Positions 13,838 to 27,426 are shown, numbered from the stretch's first letter. The stretch: DNA of 64,000 bases from Melastoma dodecandrum (GCA_029817715.1 JARUPY010000089.1:124001-188000); one strand, 5' to 3'. Notes: generated from the sequence alone by a model not told the origin. Made by a program: numbers and translations.

Positions 13838-14794
13838 CTCCCGAGCCGCACGATCGATGAGGACACCCGGGGAGGAGGATTCCACGAGGTCGGCCCCCCT
13901 GCGATCGAATCAAAATCCCAAAAGGAGAGATGGCGTTTGGTGGGGTTGGGGAAGGGCGGGGAGTAGAAGAGACAAGAGCCCTGAGAAAACGGTCACATCC
14001 CGTCCCAAATCGGAAACCCTAAGAAAAAGGGGGAACCCTGATAGAAGATGCAATCCAATCCCCTGACCGAGAAATCAAAGGGAGGGTTAGGGATGGGAGA
14101 ATTGGGAGGGGTTTCTTTCAATTGGGAGACCCGGGGGGGGGGGGGGGGATTGGCGATGACCGATCTTTTGGATGACGGACGACGACAGGGCGGGGATGGG
14201 GGTGATTGAGGGGAAAGGGGGCGAGTCTCGGGTACGGGAAGAGAACGCAAAGATGCGTTACGCCGGGGTGCCCCTGTTCCCCACGTGCGAATTCCCTTAT
14301 GCACACGAGCCAGAGGGTCGTCTTACCCGGGGAGGATTTATCTGTGAAAAGACCTCGTTGCCCCTCCCTCATCCAATCCAATCCAATACAATCTAACCCA
14401 ATCTAACCCAACCCAACTCAACCCAACCTTCCGACAAAAATGACACTGAAAGAAGAAGTATCCCCGAATAGCAATCGTTAAAAAACATGATCTGTATATC
14501 ACCATACTGTTTCTGGGAGCAGTTTCAGTGGTAGAAAATGAAGCCCCCACAGGAATCCTCGAGGATTTTCACATTGACATATCATCTTACATTAAGTTTG
14601 TGATGGCATTCCTGAAACATATCATACACGGATAGCTGAAACATGCGAAATGATACACTACTAGGGGAAGCAGGCTGCTGCTGCTGCTGCTGCAATGACG
14701 GTTGCTGACGACGATTATTCCCTGAGATTAGACAATGGTGGTTTCCCAGTCTTGAAAAGATGTGGTCTGCATTTTGAAGCAACAGACAAAGGCC
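13838..14794. promoter_or_regulatory. HAC promoter/5' leader and HPPD 3' flank
   Basis: This gap separates the HAC start from the upstream HPPD stop; both genes are on the minus strand. Next to HAC it contains a telobox (AAACCCTAA at 14014–14022) and an uninterrupted G run near 14133–14150. From 14370 to 14430 there is a short-period array of CCAATC/CTAACCCAA type. A CTG/CAG microsatellite lies near 14677–14692, in the likely HPPD 3' untranslated region. No TATA box is evident. The assignment of UTR ends is inference. Confidence 0.6.
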
Positions 14795-16715
14795 TCATGC
14801 GGTTGAAGCTCCAGCGACTAGCTTAGCTTCGAGCGTCTTCTCGTACTCCTCGATCGACTTGAACAGCTCGGAGAAGTTGCCCTTGCCAAAGCCGCCGCAA
14901 CCACCCTTCTGATAAGTCTTCCCCTGGTCGTCCTTGAGCATACATCCAACCCTCTGAATAATTTCTATGAATATTGTAGGCCTGCATGCCATACCAAGTA
15001 TGGATAAATTATGTCCTGGTATGAACCGAGTAAAGGCCTTCAACAAAGTGTTTATGCACATTCAAAAACTGCATGCCGAGATGCCGCGAATCCAGATGCA
15101 GTGATAAAATACCTCTAGCAATCGCCATTTGAGTATCATGTATGTACTTGTGTTGCTCAAGACATGGAAGATGATCGCAATGCAAATGACACCCAACAAG
15201 TACTCTCCTCGCTGATCTGTTCCTAATTCAGCACTCACGGAACTGTCCCTAACACTACCCCAACTCAAACAGTTACATCAAGCATTTCAACAAATTTCGA
15301 CCGACAATGAACCTTTGGAGGCACGAAAATTACTGGATAATCCAGGAATCCAGTACAGAGATGCAAAAGTAACTACTTGCAATCAATTACAACCAGAAGC
15401 CATCAGTCAGAGATATCTTTTTTAGGATGAATCTGTTGCATGCGTGCTCTTCCGAAGTAAATCCACAGTGAAAAAAGTAATAACACTGGGATAAACAACC
15501 AGTGTCAGCTGCAGCTTATCCTCAAAAGCCCTGGAAGCTGTAGGCAAGGCGATGCACATGTATTTAACAGATTGGCAGGAGAAAGGAATACCTATCACCA
15601 ACAGGCTTGGTAAAGATCTGAAGCAGAGTCCCTTGATCGTCCCTGTCGACCAATATCCCCAACTCCTCACATTCCTTTATCTGCTCGTCCGTCAGTACAT
15701 CCCCCGCCCTCCCTTTCAGCTTGGCGTAGTACGTGGGGGGTGGAGACGGCATGAATTCGAACCCACCTACCGAAGTCCGCTTCCTCATCTCCCTTAGGGT
15801 TTTAAAAATGTCCTCGCTTACCAAGGCCAGATGCTGCAACCCCGCACCTTCGTTGTGCTCCAGGTAGGTCTGAATCTGGCTCTTCCTCTTCGTCCCATGC
15901 ACGGGCTCGTTCACCGGCAGCAGCACCATCTCATCGTTGTTCGCCAGTACAACCGAGTTAAGCCCGCTGTCGGCAGTGCCCACATCCTCGGCGGTGAACT
16001 CGGCAAACTCATGGAAACCAGTAAACTTTTTAAGGTAGGCCACCGCGGGTGCAAGCTCGGGGACGTTACCGACGGCATGGTCGAGGCGCGCGATGCCGTA
16101 ATCCAACGGAAAGGACGCCAACTCGTCGAATGCCTCGAATCCAGGCAGGAACCAATCTCCAGGGTCGGAAGAAGACGACGGAGAAGAAGAATCAGGATTC
16201 ATGTAGCTAACATAACGGAGCACGACATCGCCGTAAAGATGCACCTCGGAGACGACAGCACGCCCGTCTAGGATGACAGGGACGGCGACCGGGACGGCGC
16301 CATGTGCAACGCTGGTGCGGAAAGCGAGGTCGGCGTCAGATACCTCGACGGCGACGGCCCGGACGCCAAGGCCGTGCTTGGAAGCAAAGGAAGAGGCGGC
16401 GGAGTGGGAGAAGGTAGGGATGGAGGCGGAGGAGGAGGAGGAGTAGAGGGAAGGGGAGTAAGGGGCGGAGAAGAGGAAGAGGAGGTCGCGGGAGCGGAGG
16501 AGGTAGGAGGCATGGACCTGGTTGCCGGTGGAGAGGTCGGACTTGGCGACGATCGGCATGCCCAGGCCCCAAGAGAAGCGTCGGGCGGTGTTGGTGGCGT
16601 CGGTGCACCAGAACTCTACGTGGTGGAACCGGCGGACGGGGAACCGGTCGGACCGGGGGTTAGACCGGACGAAGTTCTTGAACCCGACGAGCTTGAACTC
16701 CTCCACGACGCCCAT
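14795..16715 (-). CDS. HPD: 4-hydroxyphenylpyruvate dioxygenase
   Basis: Converts 4-hydroxyphenylpyruvate to homogentisate, the step that leads from tyrosine breakdown to tocopherols and plastoquinone; a cytosolic or plastid non-haem iron enzyme. Two exons (16715–15592 and 14981–14795) join inside the codon of the conserved GDRPTIF segment and give 436 residues, close to the usual plant length. Visible family blocks are FHHVEFWCTDATNTARRF near the N-terminus (with an iron-type histidine region), LDHAVGNVPEL in the middle (second metal-ligand region), GAGLQHLALVSEDIF, and the C-terminal block IEIIQRVGC…GGCGGFGKGNFSELFKSIEEYE. The ATG at 16715 (MGVVEEFKLVGFKNFVRSNP) is used because the frame further upstream begins only with a GTG. 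The encoding exon is GC-rich with serine/proline-rich inserts. A TATA-like CATATATATG lies upstream near 16823. Confidence 0.96.
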
Positions 16716-17335
16716 TTCCGAAGAGTCTTCCACTGAAACTGAGCTGAACCGGAACTGTATGGAAGGAATTGATGAAGATGAAGAGAGATAGAAAGAGACA
16801 GAGTGAGCAGAGAGACAAGGAACATATATATGAGAAACAAGATTCTATGCTAGGTTAGGTGGCCTCGTTATCCCATCGTGTGGAGTTGGTTGGACGTGAC
16901 GGCGGGGAACGGGAAACCTTGCCGTCGGCCACAAAATAATATCCATCTCGACAGGACGAATTAAAAATTTATATTTAATTAAGAACAAAATCTCCCAAAT
17001 TCAATAACTTGCAAACAAAAATTAGAGTTACGTGTACGAACTTAGTTTCCTTTCCGGTCTTTCGCGTTAGGGATTATTGAACCGGATAGGACTTCGATGC
17101 AAAAATTGAATTTGAATACAACCCTCGCGTCATTGCCAACATCCAACAATGATGAACAACATAAGATTTTACCATATTAGGGTTATTTTCTAAATTTTCT
17201 TTGCATAACTTTAGCACCGATAACGTGTTCCTTTGCTCTCAAAAGCAGCAAACCACGAGTATTTGCCGCGCAGATATGTACTAAAAACACGGGTTGAAGG
17301 ACTTACCTACATGACTGATCTTGGCACAGTGGATT
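16716..17335. promoter_or_regulatory. HPPD promoter and APC5 3' flank
   Basis: Next to HPPD there is a purine/pyrimidine-biased leader and a TATATATG element at about 16823–16832, on the correct strand for HPPD. Beyond this the DNA is AT-rich with no recognised gene. The right end should be the APC5 3' untranslated region. Confidence 0.5.
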
Positions 17336-20300
17336 TCATACAAAGGGATCACACTCATTCAGGGGATTCTGAAGGGCCGAAATGTGCTTCTCAAAGGATG
17401 ATGCAGCCTGCTCTCTTTCCTCCACTTGTCCCAATTTGTTATACACAAGAGCTGTGAGATAGAAAGCTTCTGAAGCGAGTTCATGATACTGCAGGGGAAA
17501 ATCATACAAAACCATCACCAAATACTAACTTAACTTCCTACCAGCCCTGGCAGTAATTCAAACACGTGTTTCAAGAAACAACTGGACATAAATTGAGCAG
17601 TTTAAGGTTAAGGGCCAGCCATCAAAGCAATGATAATAGATTCCGTTAAATAAAACAGTTCTACACATCTTGTATGAGATAGATAACATGAGCTTGTGTT
17701 AACCCAACTAGATGGCGTTTTATGAGAAGCCATGCCCACACCAACACGCTCACAGGGAAAAGTATTTCATGTATCTATTTCCTGGGAAACATTGACCTTT
17801 CCAAATGTTACATAAAGGTGTTATTCATGTAAAGACATACCTCTAAAACTTCAAGTTCATCAGTAGCTTCTCTCAGGGAATCAAGAATGATCTCCGAATT
17901 TTCGAGAACTGGATCAGAAAAGGGGAAAAATGTACACGTGAAGAACTCACTATTTAAGACCAGCAACAAGGTTTCATCGAAGCAGCTATCCCAATTAAAC
18001 CAAAAAGCGGTTGCTATAGTTAGATTCTTACAGCGAAAAACTGACAACCTCTACCTTCGGAATTCTTCAAACTCGACACAGACAAGAAAGCATCAGTGAC
18101 CCATAAAGCTTTGGGGCAGAAGCAGAGAAAGCAGGAATACAACAGCAGAATTGTGAAGCCAATTTCCAAGATGCTGCCGGCTAAAACTAGTCTAAGGTAA
18201 ATTAACAGCTTCAGTTGCCGGGTGCATATTGTTATGAACTACCTATTTTATAACCACTACATTTAACACTGGAAAAATGGCTTTAGCAGTTTTGGGGAAT
18301 GACGCTTCCAGCTCTAACAGACCACCTATTACAGTTTGACAACATACCACAGAGGACTTCCCAAAGTCACAAAATCAGAGGTCAGTCACGTCATCAACCA
18401 AAACCGAAAGGCAGATAGGTTAACTAACATGACATTGCAGCTGAATGAGTTATGGTTTTCCTAGACAAGTTGCACTTTACCAAGCTCCAGTCTCTTCAAA
18501 AGAGATTTCCGTCAGTTACTACTATTCCTAAGCTTCATTTCTTAGAAAAGCATAAACAAATCTGCATATCGATCCCACATCATCAGATAATTTCTGGCGA
18601 CTATGCTCATGCAAAGTACCTGAAAAACTTGTATCGTACAAGTAACATTTTACTTCAGTAATCAGGACTCGTGCCCGGAGCTCCAAGCCACCATGACCAA
18701 GTATCATGGGCAAAGCCGACTGCACGAGAATTAAGGCCCTCTTTGCATGAGTTGATCCAAAAGAAAGCCAAAGCTCGGCTAAAGTCAGGGTCGCCGATGC
18801 TTTAAGAAGATCCAAATTAAAGGATTGGCAATAGGATAGGCTGGCCAAAGCATATGGGATACCCAGAACTGCATTGCCTGATTTCTGATAACAAAGAAAG
18901 CAAGTTACTTTTGTTGGATTTAACCCTCCTGAGAAACATAAACGGGAAGAAGCTAATCCCTCACATAAAAAGTAAAGTGAAAACAATGTGCAATGATGTT
19001 GCGTGGACAAGCTCTTATCAAGAGGTGACATCTCGTGGACAAAAAATATTAACATCATACTAAGCTGAAAAAGCCTGCACGTTTTTGAAACGAAACCTTA
19101 TACCTTGTGAATTTCTGCAATTAAAAGAAGAACACTGGCATCTTGCACTAGCAGATTAAACTTGTAACACATGCAGAACAGTGAGTGCGCAACATCAGCT
19201 GCCTGAAAAACAATGTGCATTAGTTATTATTTAGCTATGCAAAAGTATTTGCCATCAGTCAAAACATCTGCGCTGAAACAGCAGATGGTGGATACATCAT
19301 TACATATACATGTGCGCCAGGGAACATGCAATACAGGCACAGGTAATGTTGCCTGCATGATGGCCATGTATGCCATGCAGGCAAAGAACGGCTGATACTT
19401 GCATATCCTCAAATTGTAAAGACTGACCTCATGGAATTGTTTGGCAGCAAGCAATGTGCGGGCACGGCGAAAACTGGCCTCTGTCTTTAAATCCATATCA
19501 ACACCTTCTACCGGAGATGCCAAGACTCCTAGTTCATCGCACACTTTCTGAGCAAGCTTCAATTGCCCTCTGAAAAATTTTACTACACCAATCAACTTAT
19601 CTTGATACACAGACAGATGGGATGGTTTACAATTGTTTACAAACCTGTGTAAAGCACGCTCATGAAGTAGTTGTAATTTCAATATTTGCATATGAGATTT
19701 TGACACAGACAAAAACTGGTCCTCTATCTTCTTAAGAGCATCAAAAGCAGCTGCCAACCGAAATGAAATTTGTGATTGCAACGACAAAAGAATTCACCAA
19801 GCCACATCAATAGTTTCTTTAAGAAAATCACCTCATCAACAGAGATAAATCCGCTTCCAAAAACTTATCAAAGAAAGAACTTTTACATTCAGAACCTCGC
19901 TTAAATGGTGAGCTTGTTAACAAGTGAATCGGATAAAAACAATCCCACACCTCCATGGGAAAAAAAACTGAGAATTAAAACATTCAAACACTCAAACATT
20001 AATTCACACTATGCAATCTAATCGGAGCTTTGTGTTGTTTATTCATGAGCACCAGTATCCTAACTAGTTCCTAGAGGGTATAAAGTACCAAGAGTATTAA
20101 AAGCACCTTTATATCCCTTGAACACTGCCAAGTGCTGAATTAGCTTTCCATATGCCAATGCTGCTTCAGCTGAACTGAACCATGGAGAAAGTACTCAATC
20201 CATAATGTCATCGTTTACAAATACAGATTCCCGGAAAGGAAAATGTCCCGGAAAATCACCTTGAGCTATCAGCAAAGCATGTCGTGTAAATGAGAGAATT

Positions 20301-23300
20301 CACTCGAGCAAGATGAGAACTAGACAATTATGATAGGGAATTGTAAGAGGTCAGCCACAGTACAAAAAACATAACAAGAATGAAACACAACCATAAAATA
20401 AGATTAATTGATTGCAGCATTTTTTTGTTTATAGCCATGATAACAAAGTAAGGCAGGAGAATATTGTACCTGCTATCAAGTATAGAGAAAAGGGCCAAAA
20501 AAGCCCACCAAAATATAAAATTAAGTGTAGAATGGAGGGGCGCAAAACTACTTTGCAATTTGGGACCAATGTTATTTTGAAAAGGCGGCATGAATTGTGG
20601 CTTAGTCTTTTTAAAATTGACAATGCTACAAAATTTTAATACGATGAACCCCCCCTCCCAAAAAAAGAGAATCTAAAAAATCACAAACTGTATTGTTAGA
20701 ATAATAAAGATAAATTAGCTTAATTCAAGCAAGTTATTACCTTCCATACATCTCCCATGCTGTGGCACGGATCAAATATGAAGAGCCAGCCAGACGGGAC
20801 ACTGATCCTGGCAAAGTACTTGGTTGTGCGAAGAAGCCGAAATCGCTTGATTGGTTCCTGGTTTCATCTTCTTCCTGAAAAGCTGACCGGAAATGCCCAC
20901 TTTGTGGATGATTAATCCAGATACTGCTTAAGGGACCATCAATTGCCTTCAGAGAACCTTCAGCGTCGAACTCACTAATTATCAACGAACATGCTCTTAA
21001 TTCCTGTGATCTCAATGAAGAAAGACAAGTGTTGAACCAAACCACATAAAGCCAATTAAGCATTCATGCAACAAAGAGAATGATATTCTGAGGGTCAAAT
21101 AAATACCATATTACCTTGTAAACTTTAATTGGACATGTTTTGAGCTCTATGGAAGATTTCGGACCAAAAGATAGCATGGGCCTTTGTACATGCTGCACTT
21201 GAATGAGAAAAAAATGCAGGGTGAGAATGACGGTGAAAGTGAAATATTGTTTTGTGAATATCATTAACACATTCACATTATTTTGCCTGTAAAAAGAATT
21301 AAAGACAGCAGAAAACTAAGAACAAGATGGAAAAGCCCCAAGGAAATGACAGAAAGGAAGGCGAACTTTCTTCCTTTTTATATAAGTAAAGAAAGGCCAA
21401 CTTTGATTTCGTCAACCAGGAGTATTATTTCGGTGTCCCAGAGTCTGAAATACAATTACATTCAACTAAAACAAAAAATAACTCAACTTTACACCGGAAA
21501 GCCGGAGCTAATCTTATCTGGTGAGGATTCACGAACCAGTATAGCAACTGCATCTCGACAAGGATGTAGCTTCAAGACAACAACACAGATACATACCAAG
21601 GATTGGGAACCGGGTGGCCGACAAACACCAGGAGGAAGATTTTGGTTCTTCTATCCCCCCCCCCCATGTTTTAGATGAGCATTTCATCCTTGTTGTGAAA
21701 AAGTTTTAGGATCATACTTGAATGTTTAATATTAACTCTCATTTAATTCCTTCTACCCAAAAAAAGACCTTTTTAAGCAAAGGTATGTGAATCCATAAAG
21801 CAGATATACATTAAACAGACACAAGCATACTTTCTCCTTATATTTCATTGAAAAGAAAGAGAAAAGGGGGGTAACAATTACCACGGTACTTCTGTTTAGA
21901 AAAAGTTAAAATCAAGTGGCTTTAGCCACAAAGATTTCTTAGCGTGCACATATAGATGAATGACTAAAATTTTAAGTAACAATTCGCGAAAAAGGAAAAA
22001 CAGAAGTGGCAAATATTGTAGCTGCTATCTCACCGCCATATAAAACCTTGCCATCACAAGATGAATGGAAGCTTCCAATTGTTTCAACTTCAAGCTTTCA
22101 GATTTCTTTAAGGACCCAATCAAAAATACGGACAGCTGCTGGTGGACTGACAATGAAGCCCCCGTTGCAGCAGCAGATGATTGTGAGGATCCTAGAACTC
22201 CACTTGTGCTTGACATACCAGTTTCAGATAACAAGTTACATAAAGCTGCCAGAGTATAAGCCAGACATGTATCGTCCTTGTGCTGCATTAAAATAACCAG
22301 TGAGCTTCTCCTCTAAAGCAAAAATCAATAGAGTATAGAGAATCCTACTCATCAAATTCTCTGAGGTTCAGTCCACCCTGTTATTTTTTGTTGCCCACCC
22401 AGTTTCCGGAGTTTTGTTCCGACTAATCTGGACTCGACCCGGGTAGGACACCTAATTATGGGGAGTAGATCTTCCAACAGGGATGGCTGTATACGGTAGG
22501 TTTCGACCCGAAACCTCCAAGCTCCTTACCACTTGGACCAACCCCATGTTGGTGGTTCAGTCCACCCTTCGACGGGCAGTATTTTTACTTTATAAAAGAA
22601 TTTCAATATGAAATTGAGTAAAAAGAATTCCTGCGTAAATTTACAACATACGGGACCTTATATTTATTAGAGCATAAATCACCAAAAAAGGACGATCATT
22701 AATAGAAACCATCATGAAAAGGAGAAATTTGTAAGTACACTTTTTCACACTATTGCCAGAAAAATTTATATTTATCATCATACCTATGCAAATAGTATAG
22801 CAGAGAAAAGGAAAAAAATTATGGGGACCCATTCTCCGGTACAAATCAAAGGAAGTTTATAAGAAAAGAAAATACAGAAAGAGGAAATATATAGATGACG
22901 TACATATACGCCACTCTACCCAACCTCAGCAATAGAATGGAGCACGATACGATCATTCTCTAACCATTTAGGACCAATAAGAATAATTTCAAAGTGTTGC
23001 TACTGATTTCATATTTTCACCACGTAAGACAATCACAAAGTTATCTTCATTAATTTTTAGAAGCAAGAAATGTACAAATGCCAAAATGGAAAGCCAATTC
23101 CCATAATTTTTAAAGATCAGTTAAATAATGTTGTTTAAAAGGTAATACAACAATTGATCCAAATATCATAAGCATATTAACATCTCAAAGAAAGTTGCTG
23201 TTGGCCATGCACTTTTCCATATTAAGATAAAAATAGAGAATTACAATTTCAAAACTGATAAAAAGATGAACACGTACCAAATGGGAAGCATGAACTGCTT

Positions 23301-26300
23301 CAGTAAAAACCTGAAATCAAAATGTAACTCAGCTTGCATAAACAAAGGATAATCCACCTTGTGACAACTAAGTACTAGTTAACAATGAAATATAGTTGAA
23401 AACACGTTGATGCAAGCCAAAATAACAACTCCCTCGGTCACCTCTATAGCTTGCTTAGGATGACCAAAGTGAAAATGTAGAAGCCCTAAAGATAATAATG
23501 CAATCTCATATCTTCCATAGCTGTTCCCGCCAGATAAGGGAGAGATGAAATCTAGCCCTTCTAACCCTGCACTTTTGTATGACTAAAGAGATCATTATGT
23601 TATCCAATAAAAAGACAAATGTTTCAAAATTGGATCCCCACAAACTTAACTCCTTACCTGTAATCAAAATACTTATGAAGATTCTCCAAAGAAGAAGGAT
23701 AATCATTGTGATATAAATTGTTCAAGTAGCGCAAGAAATGTACCTAGAAACAAAATCAACATTAACAACACATTAAGTACTAGCAGGGATAGCTATTTAT
23801 TGGCATTCATTATAATACAACACGTGTCGACAATACTCCTACTCACACGATGCAACTCAGGCGAAAGATTTTCAAGCTGCCTGAGTAAAAGATCCAGAGA
23901 ATGTAAAGAGAATGAACTTCCACTCCTGGTATTGGGGGGGAGAAAAATCAGTCATCCATAACCAACATAAAAAAGAAAGCATATCATTTAGATGTGAGCA
24001 TGAATGGTACTTCTCCATTGCTTCTGCTTGTTTTAGCATGTATCCTTGAACTTGCCAACCAGATCGTAAGAATGATCCATCATCCACAGAAGAATTTTGT
24101 GGATTTCCAGAAAATCTAGCTTGGTCCTCCTCAATAACCTGCTTATAGTTTGGATGGCTTAAGATTCCAGTATCTGCATGCAAAGTCAAGGGTAAATGAC
24201 GCCAGAACAATTGAAAGCTCTGTGATTCATTTACATGTAAATAAACTGAAAAAAAAACAAGGTGAAAAGGAAACTAGGCTAAGCTACAAATCCTTTCTAC
24301 CAAAAAAAGAAAAGGAAACTAGGCTCTTGAATAGCAGTTGGTGATGGAAAATGACCGAAGCCAAGAAGAATCTATCAAAATCACCATTTTCATGTATTTA
24401 CATCAATATTTTGGATAATTCCTTAAAATTTTCTTCCAAATGTACTTAGAGGGAGGGTAAAATGTATAGCAAGTAGTCCAATAAGAAAAGAATAAAACAC
24501 TTCACAACAGAAAGTTCCCATCTTAAAATGCTTCAATTTAATACCAATGATATTCCTCAGAATGAGAAGGAAGCAGATCTGTGTGGGTGATAAGGGGGGC
24601 AAAAAGTAACGCAGAAGAGTGTTGGACTTGGAGACACCAAAGGAACACCAGAATACACATCATACAGGACATTTTCTTAGATTTCACTTTACAGTTCTAA
24701 AGAAAACTGTGGAGAAAAAGCTTTGAATAATTAATCTGGTCACTGGTTTATGTGTCCTGTATGTGCAGACATTAGTAGAGATGACCTGCAACACTTGGCC
24801 AAGTATAGATACAGAAAGACTTATCATAGACCTTTCAGGTAAAACTACCAAAAACCATATAGAGAAAAAAAAGACTTGGTAAAGGAAAGGTGAAAAACAA
24901 AACAGAATTCTACAATAATTATTGTGTTATATGGACTAATTTCCCTGTAATCCTTTCTATTTTGAAAACACACGCAATCAACCTAAACTTCTTATAATTG
25001 CATATCACGTACACCGTAGGTGGACATCATTTATTTTGTGATGTCCCAACTGGAATTTTCATCCATTTGGAATGCATCCGGAGTTCCCAAAACATATTTA
25101 TGTTGCACCTATCACTCTCTAGATCCTCTTCTATGTTAGAGTTGTTTCCTGGGGGACATCATTTATTTCATGATGTCCCAACTGGAATTTTCATCCATTT
25201 GGAATGCATCCGGAGTTCCCAAGACATGTGGAACACTCTACTATGCAAATTTTGTGGAATACTTGGATGGCTGAAAGGACAGAACGGATTTGATGCAAGA
25301 TTCCTTATGCTGTGGTTATCACTCTCTAGATCCTCTTCTATGTTAGAGTTGTTTCCTGGTGGACATCCTCTTCTATGTTAGATGCAAATGCATCCAGACT
25401 TTGTTTGGCTACTACACACACCAAGAAGCAGACAACCTTAGCACTAAAAAGAATGTATTTTGACATTAAAATTGCTAACGCCAAGACAAAAACATCAACC
25501 TTTCAAAGCACAATTTTCTCTGTAAAGATTCACTTTTCAAGTTCCGAACCAACCTTCAACCAAGGAATAGAGAGGCATCGGCAGATGGAGGTGAAAAGGA
25601 ATATTTCCTCCATCCTTCTTCTTAGCCTCCATTTCTTCTAATACATTCTTCAAGACAATGTTTTCAAGTTCCATCTTTTCATATCCAGGGACCTCGCCCA
25701 AATGTATTTCAGAACCATCTAAACAACGGTCATGAGCTTGAGGGCTTGAGACAGCATCCTTACTGTAAGTATCAATATTTTTCACGAGATGGCAGACACC
25801 CTGAATGATGGAGGAAACAAAAATCAGAAAGCGCTAACACTCATATGATGCTATTAAGCAAAGTTTACTTTTCCTTGACAAACAGAACATCATTCATGAG
25901 TGATACGGGGAAAAAATGCAACATTCCCAACAATAAATACAAAGTAATAAAATCCTCTCAAGGAATATGCCAATAAAAACTATAATAGAGAAGCCCGGCA
26001 GCAAGTGGTAACAGTGGTATCATAGTTATTATGCACAGTAACAGCAATCAGGCATGTGAAGAGACATCTTAAATCCCCATCATGTAAACTAACATTGAGA
26101 AAAGTCACCATACAACTCAAGCATAAACAAAACAATCAAATTTGGAAACATAGAAGCATAAACAAAAAGAAAACACCCATTTTAACTTCAAATCAAATTG
26201 ACAGCATAAGACTCGCCAGTCTCTATTCTTTGCACCGCTTAGTCTGAACCATCCCATGAATAACTCCATTGGAAACTAATCAAATGTCATTGTCATGATT

Positions 26301-27426
26301 GTCAAATTGCCAATCATGGTAAGAAAGTGGGAATGAACCTTCCAATTAAGAGAAGTACACATGGAGCATAGGTTGAGACTTCTAACTTAACTGATCTAAA
26401 AGCTAAGGACTAGCAGTCTATGAGAGACATGACAATAAAGATGAATCCACTTTTCATGCCTAACATAAGAACAAAGGTAAACCTTGCATTGCAATAAGAA
26501 TGGTGCCCCAAAAACGATATTTTAATGAATTTTATCCCATTCATTGGGCCGTTACTTTCAGCATATTGTGCAAGAAAATATAAGGGAGGAAAGTTGGATT
26601 GTTAAACCTCAAAGGACAAGATATTAAAAGTCAGGATGCAGCGGCGGAGGAACAACCCAAGGTTGCTGCTAGGTTCTAGTACAATCTGGTCATAGTCGCT
26701 ACCACCACCGTCAGGAACAGGAAGTAATTCTGAACAACATCAGTTATCAGAATCTCATAAATCTACATGAACACATATCTGACAATAATGAGAAGCATCA
26801 ATTCCTTACGACACTCTGATTCAGACTTAACATGAGATTCAAAGGGCATATGATACAAATAATAAGTACCTCTGATATGGGACATGAAGATGAAAAGATC
26901 ATCGACCAATGTCATAGCGGATACAGTACTGATCAGATGGTCAGCCAGCCAATCCATTGACAAGCCTCCCATCTCCTTGAGTTTATGAACAAGCTCTGGC
27001 AACTTTGGCTCAAATATACCATCGCAAGACTTCAAGAACAAAAAGTAAAATCAGCAGAAACCACAATTTTTCCGCATTCTCCCCACTACCGGAGAAAATG
27101 ACGCAACACTCCGACACCACTGACCGTCAAAATCAAGTCGCTCAAACATTTCGAAAAGCAACTGTGTAGCAACTGAAAACTGCCGGATCGCAGCCGTGAG
27201 CCTATAGTAGGCGTAATGGGGAGGGAACGGCAGCTACCTTAGTGAGGGACAAGAGGAACATCCCGAGGCGGTTATGGTGAGCGACGGAGGGGAAACGCAG
27301 ATGGACGTCCAGCTGATGAGGAGAAGCGTACTGCTGGAGCAGTACACATATCGAGATCTTGTGCGGCGTCAGGGTGAATCCTCCCCCTCCTCCGCGGCCG
27401 GCGGCGGACTTCGTCTCTCCGGCCAT
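17336..27426 (-). CDS. APC5: Anaphase-promoting complex subunit 5
   Basis: TPR scaffold subunit of the APC/C ubiquitin ligase, which destroys cyclins and securin; nuclear. Twenty exons sum to 2,760 bases, giving 919 residues, as expected for plant APC5: 27426–27238, 27029–26870, 26729–26608, 25800–25554, 24173–24011, 23925–23847, 23743–23658, 23571–23442, 23310–23278, 22282–22034, 21192–21115, 21003–20741, 20319–20260, 20174–20107, 19750–19645, 19569–19428, 19202–19104, 18884–18620, 17908–17841, 17488–17336. Recognised blocks include TPHKISICVLLQQYASP and HNRLGMFLLSLTK at the N-terminus, KYFDYSAGLEGLDFISPLSG, TLPGSVSRLAGSSYLIRATA, LLHERALHRGQLKLAQKVCD, KSGNAVLGIPYALASLSYCQ, GHGGLELRARVL and YHELASEAFYLTALVYNKLG near the C-terminus. 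TPR-like helices fill the C-terminal half. The junction between exons 10 and 11 uses a GTGAG donor that keeps the frame and the family length. Introns contain a SINE and a local duplication. Confidence 0.95.
22365..22568 (-). mobile_element. tRNA-derived SINE with 15-bp target duplication in APC5 intron 9
   Basis: On the minus strand the element has an A-box-like TGGTCCAAGTGG and a B-box-like GGGTCGAAACC, both internal RNA polymerase III promoter motifs of tRNA-type SINEs, followed by TACAGCCATCCCTG. It ends in an A-rich tail. The body (22380–22553) is flanked by the same 15 bases, GGTTCAGTCCACCCT, at 22365–22379 and 22554–22568. The layout resembles the plant Au-type SINE group, but I cannot confirm the family name. 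Confidence 0.8.
25022..25400. repeat. Local direct duplication in APC5 intron 4
   Basis: A segment starting GGACATCATTTATTT at 25022 recurs at 25154 with nearly identical sequence for about 75 bases. Both copies are followed by the shared ATCACTCTCTAGATCCTCTT segment, but the second copy has about 80 extra bases before it. A third short copy begins near 25360 (GGACATCCTCTTCTATG). The open frame across it reads as repeated peptide blocks, but it lies wholly inside an intron. I do not regard it as a gene. Confidence 0.75.

Noticed and set aside
13838..13885. A longer HAC N-terminus starting at 13885 (residues ESSSPGVLIDRAARE).
   Set aside because: The codon at 13885 is GTG, and the family begins at MxVQAxMSG, which matches ATG 13837.
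16716..16733. An HPPD start six codons upstream.
   Set aside because: That codon is GTG; the next codon in the correct context is ATG 16715.
24998..25381. A 127-residue open frame with repeated peptide blocks, as a possible gene.
   Set aside because: It lies inside an APC5 intron and its open frame comes from a local DNA duplication.
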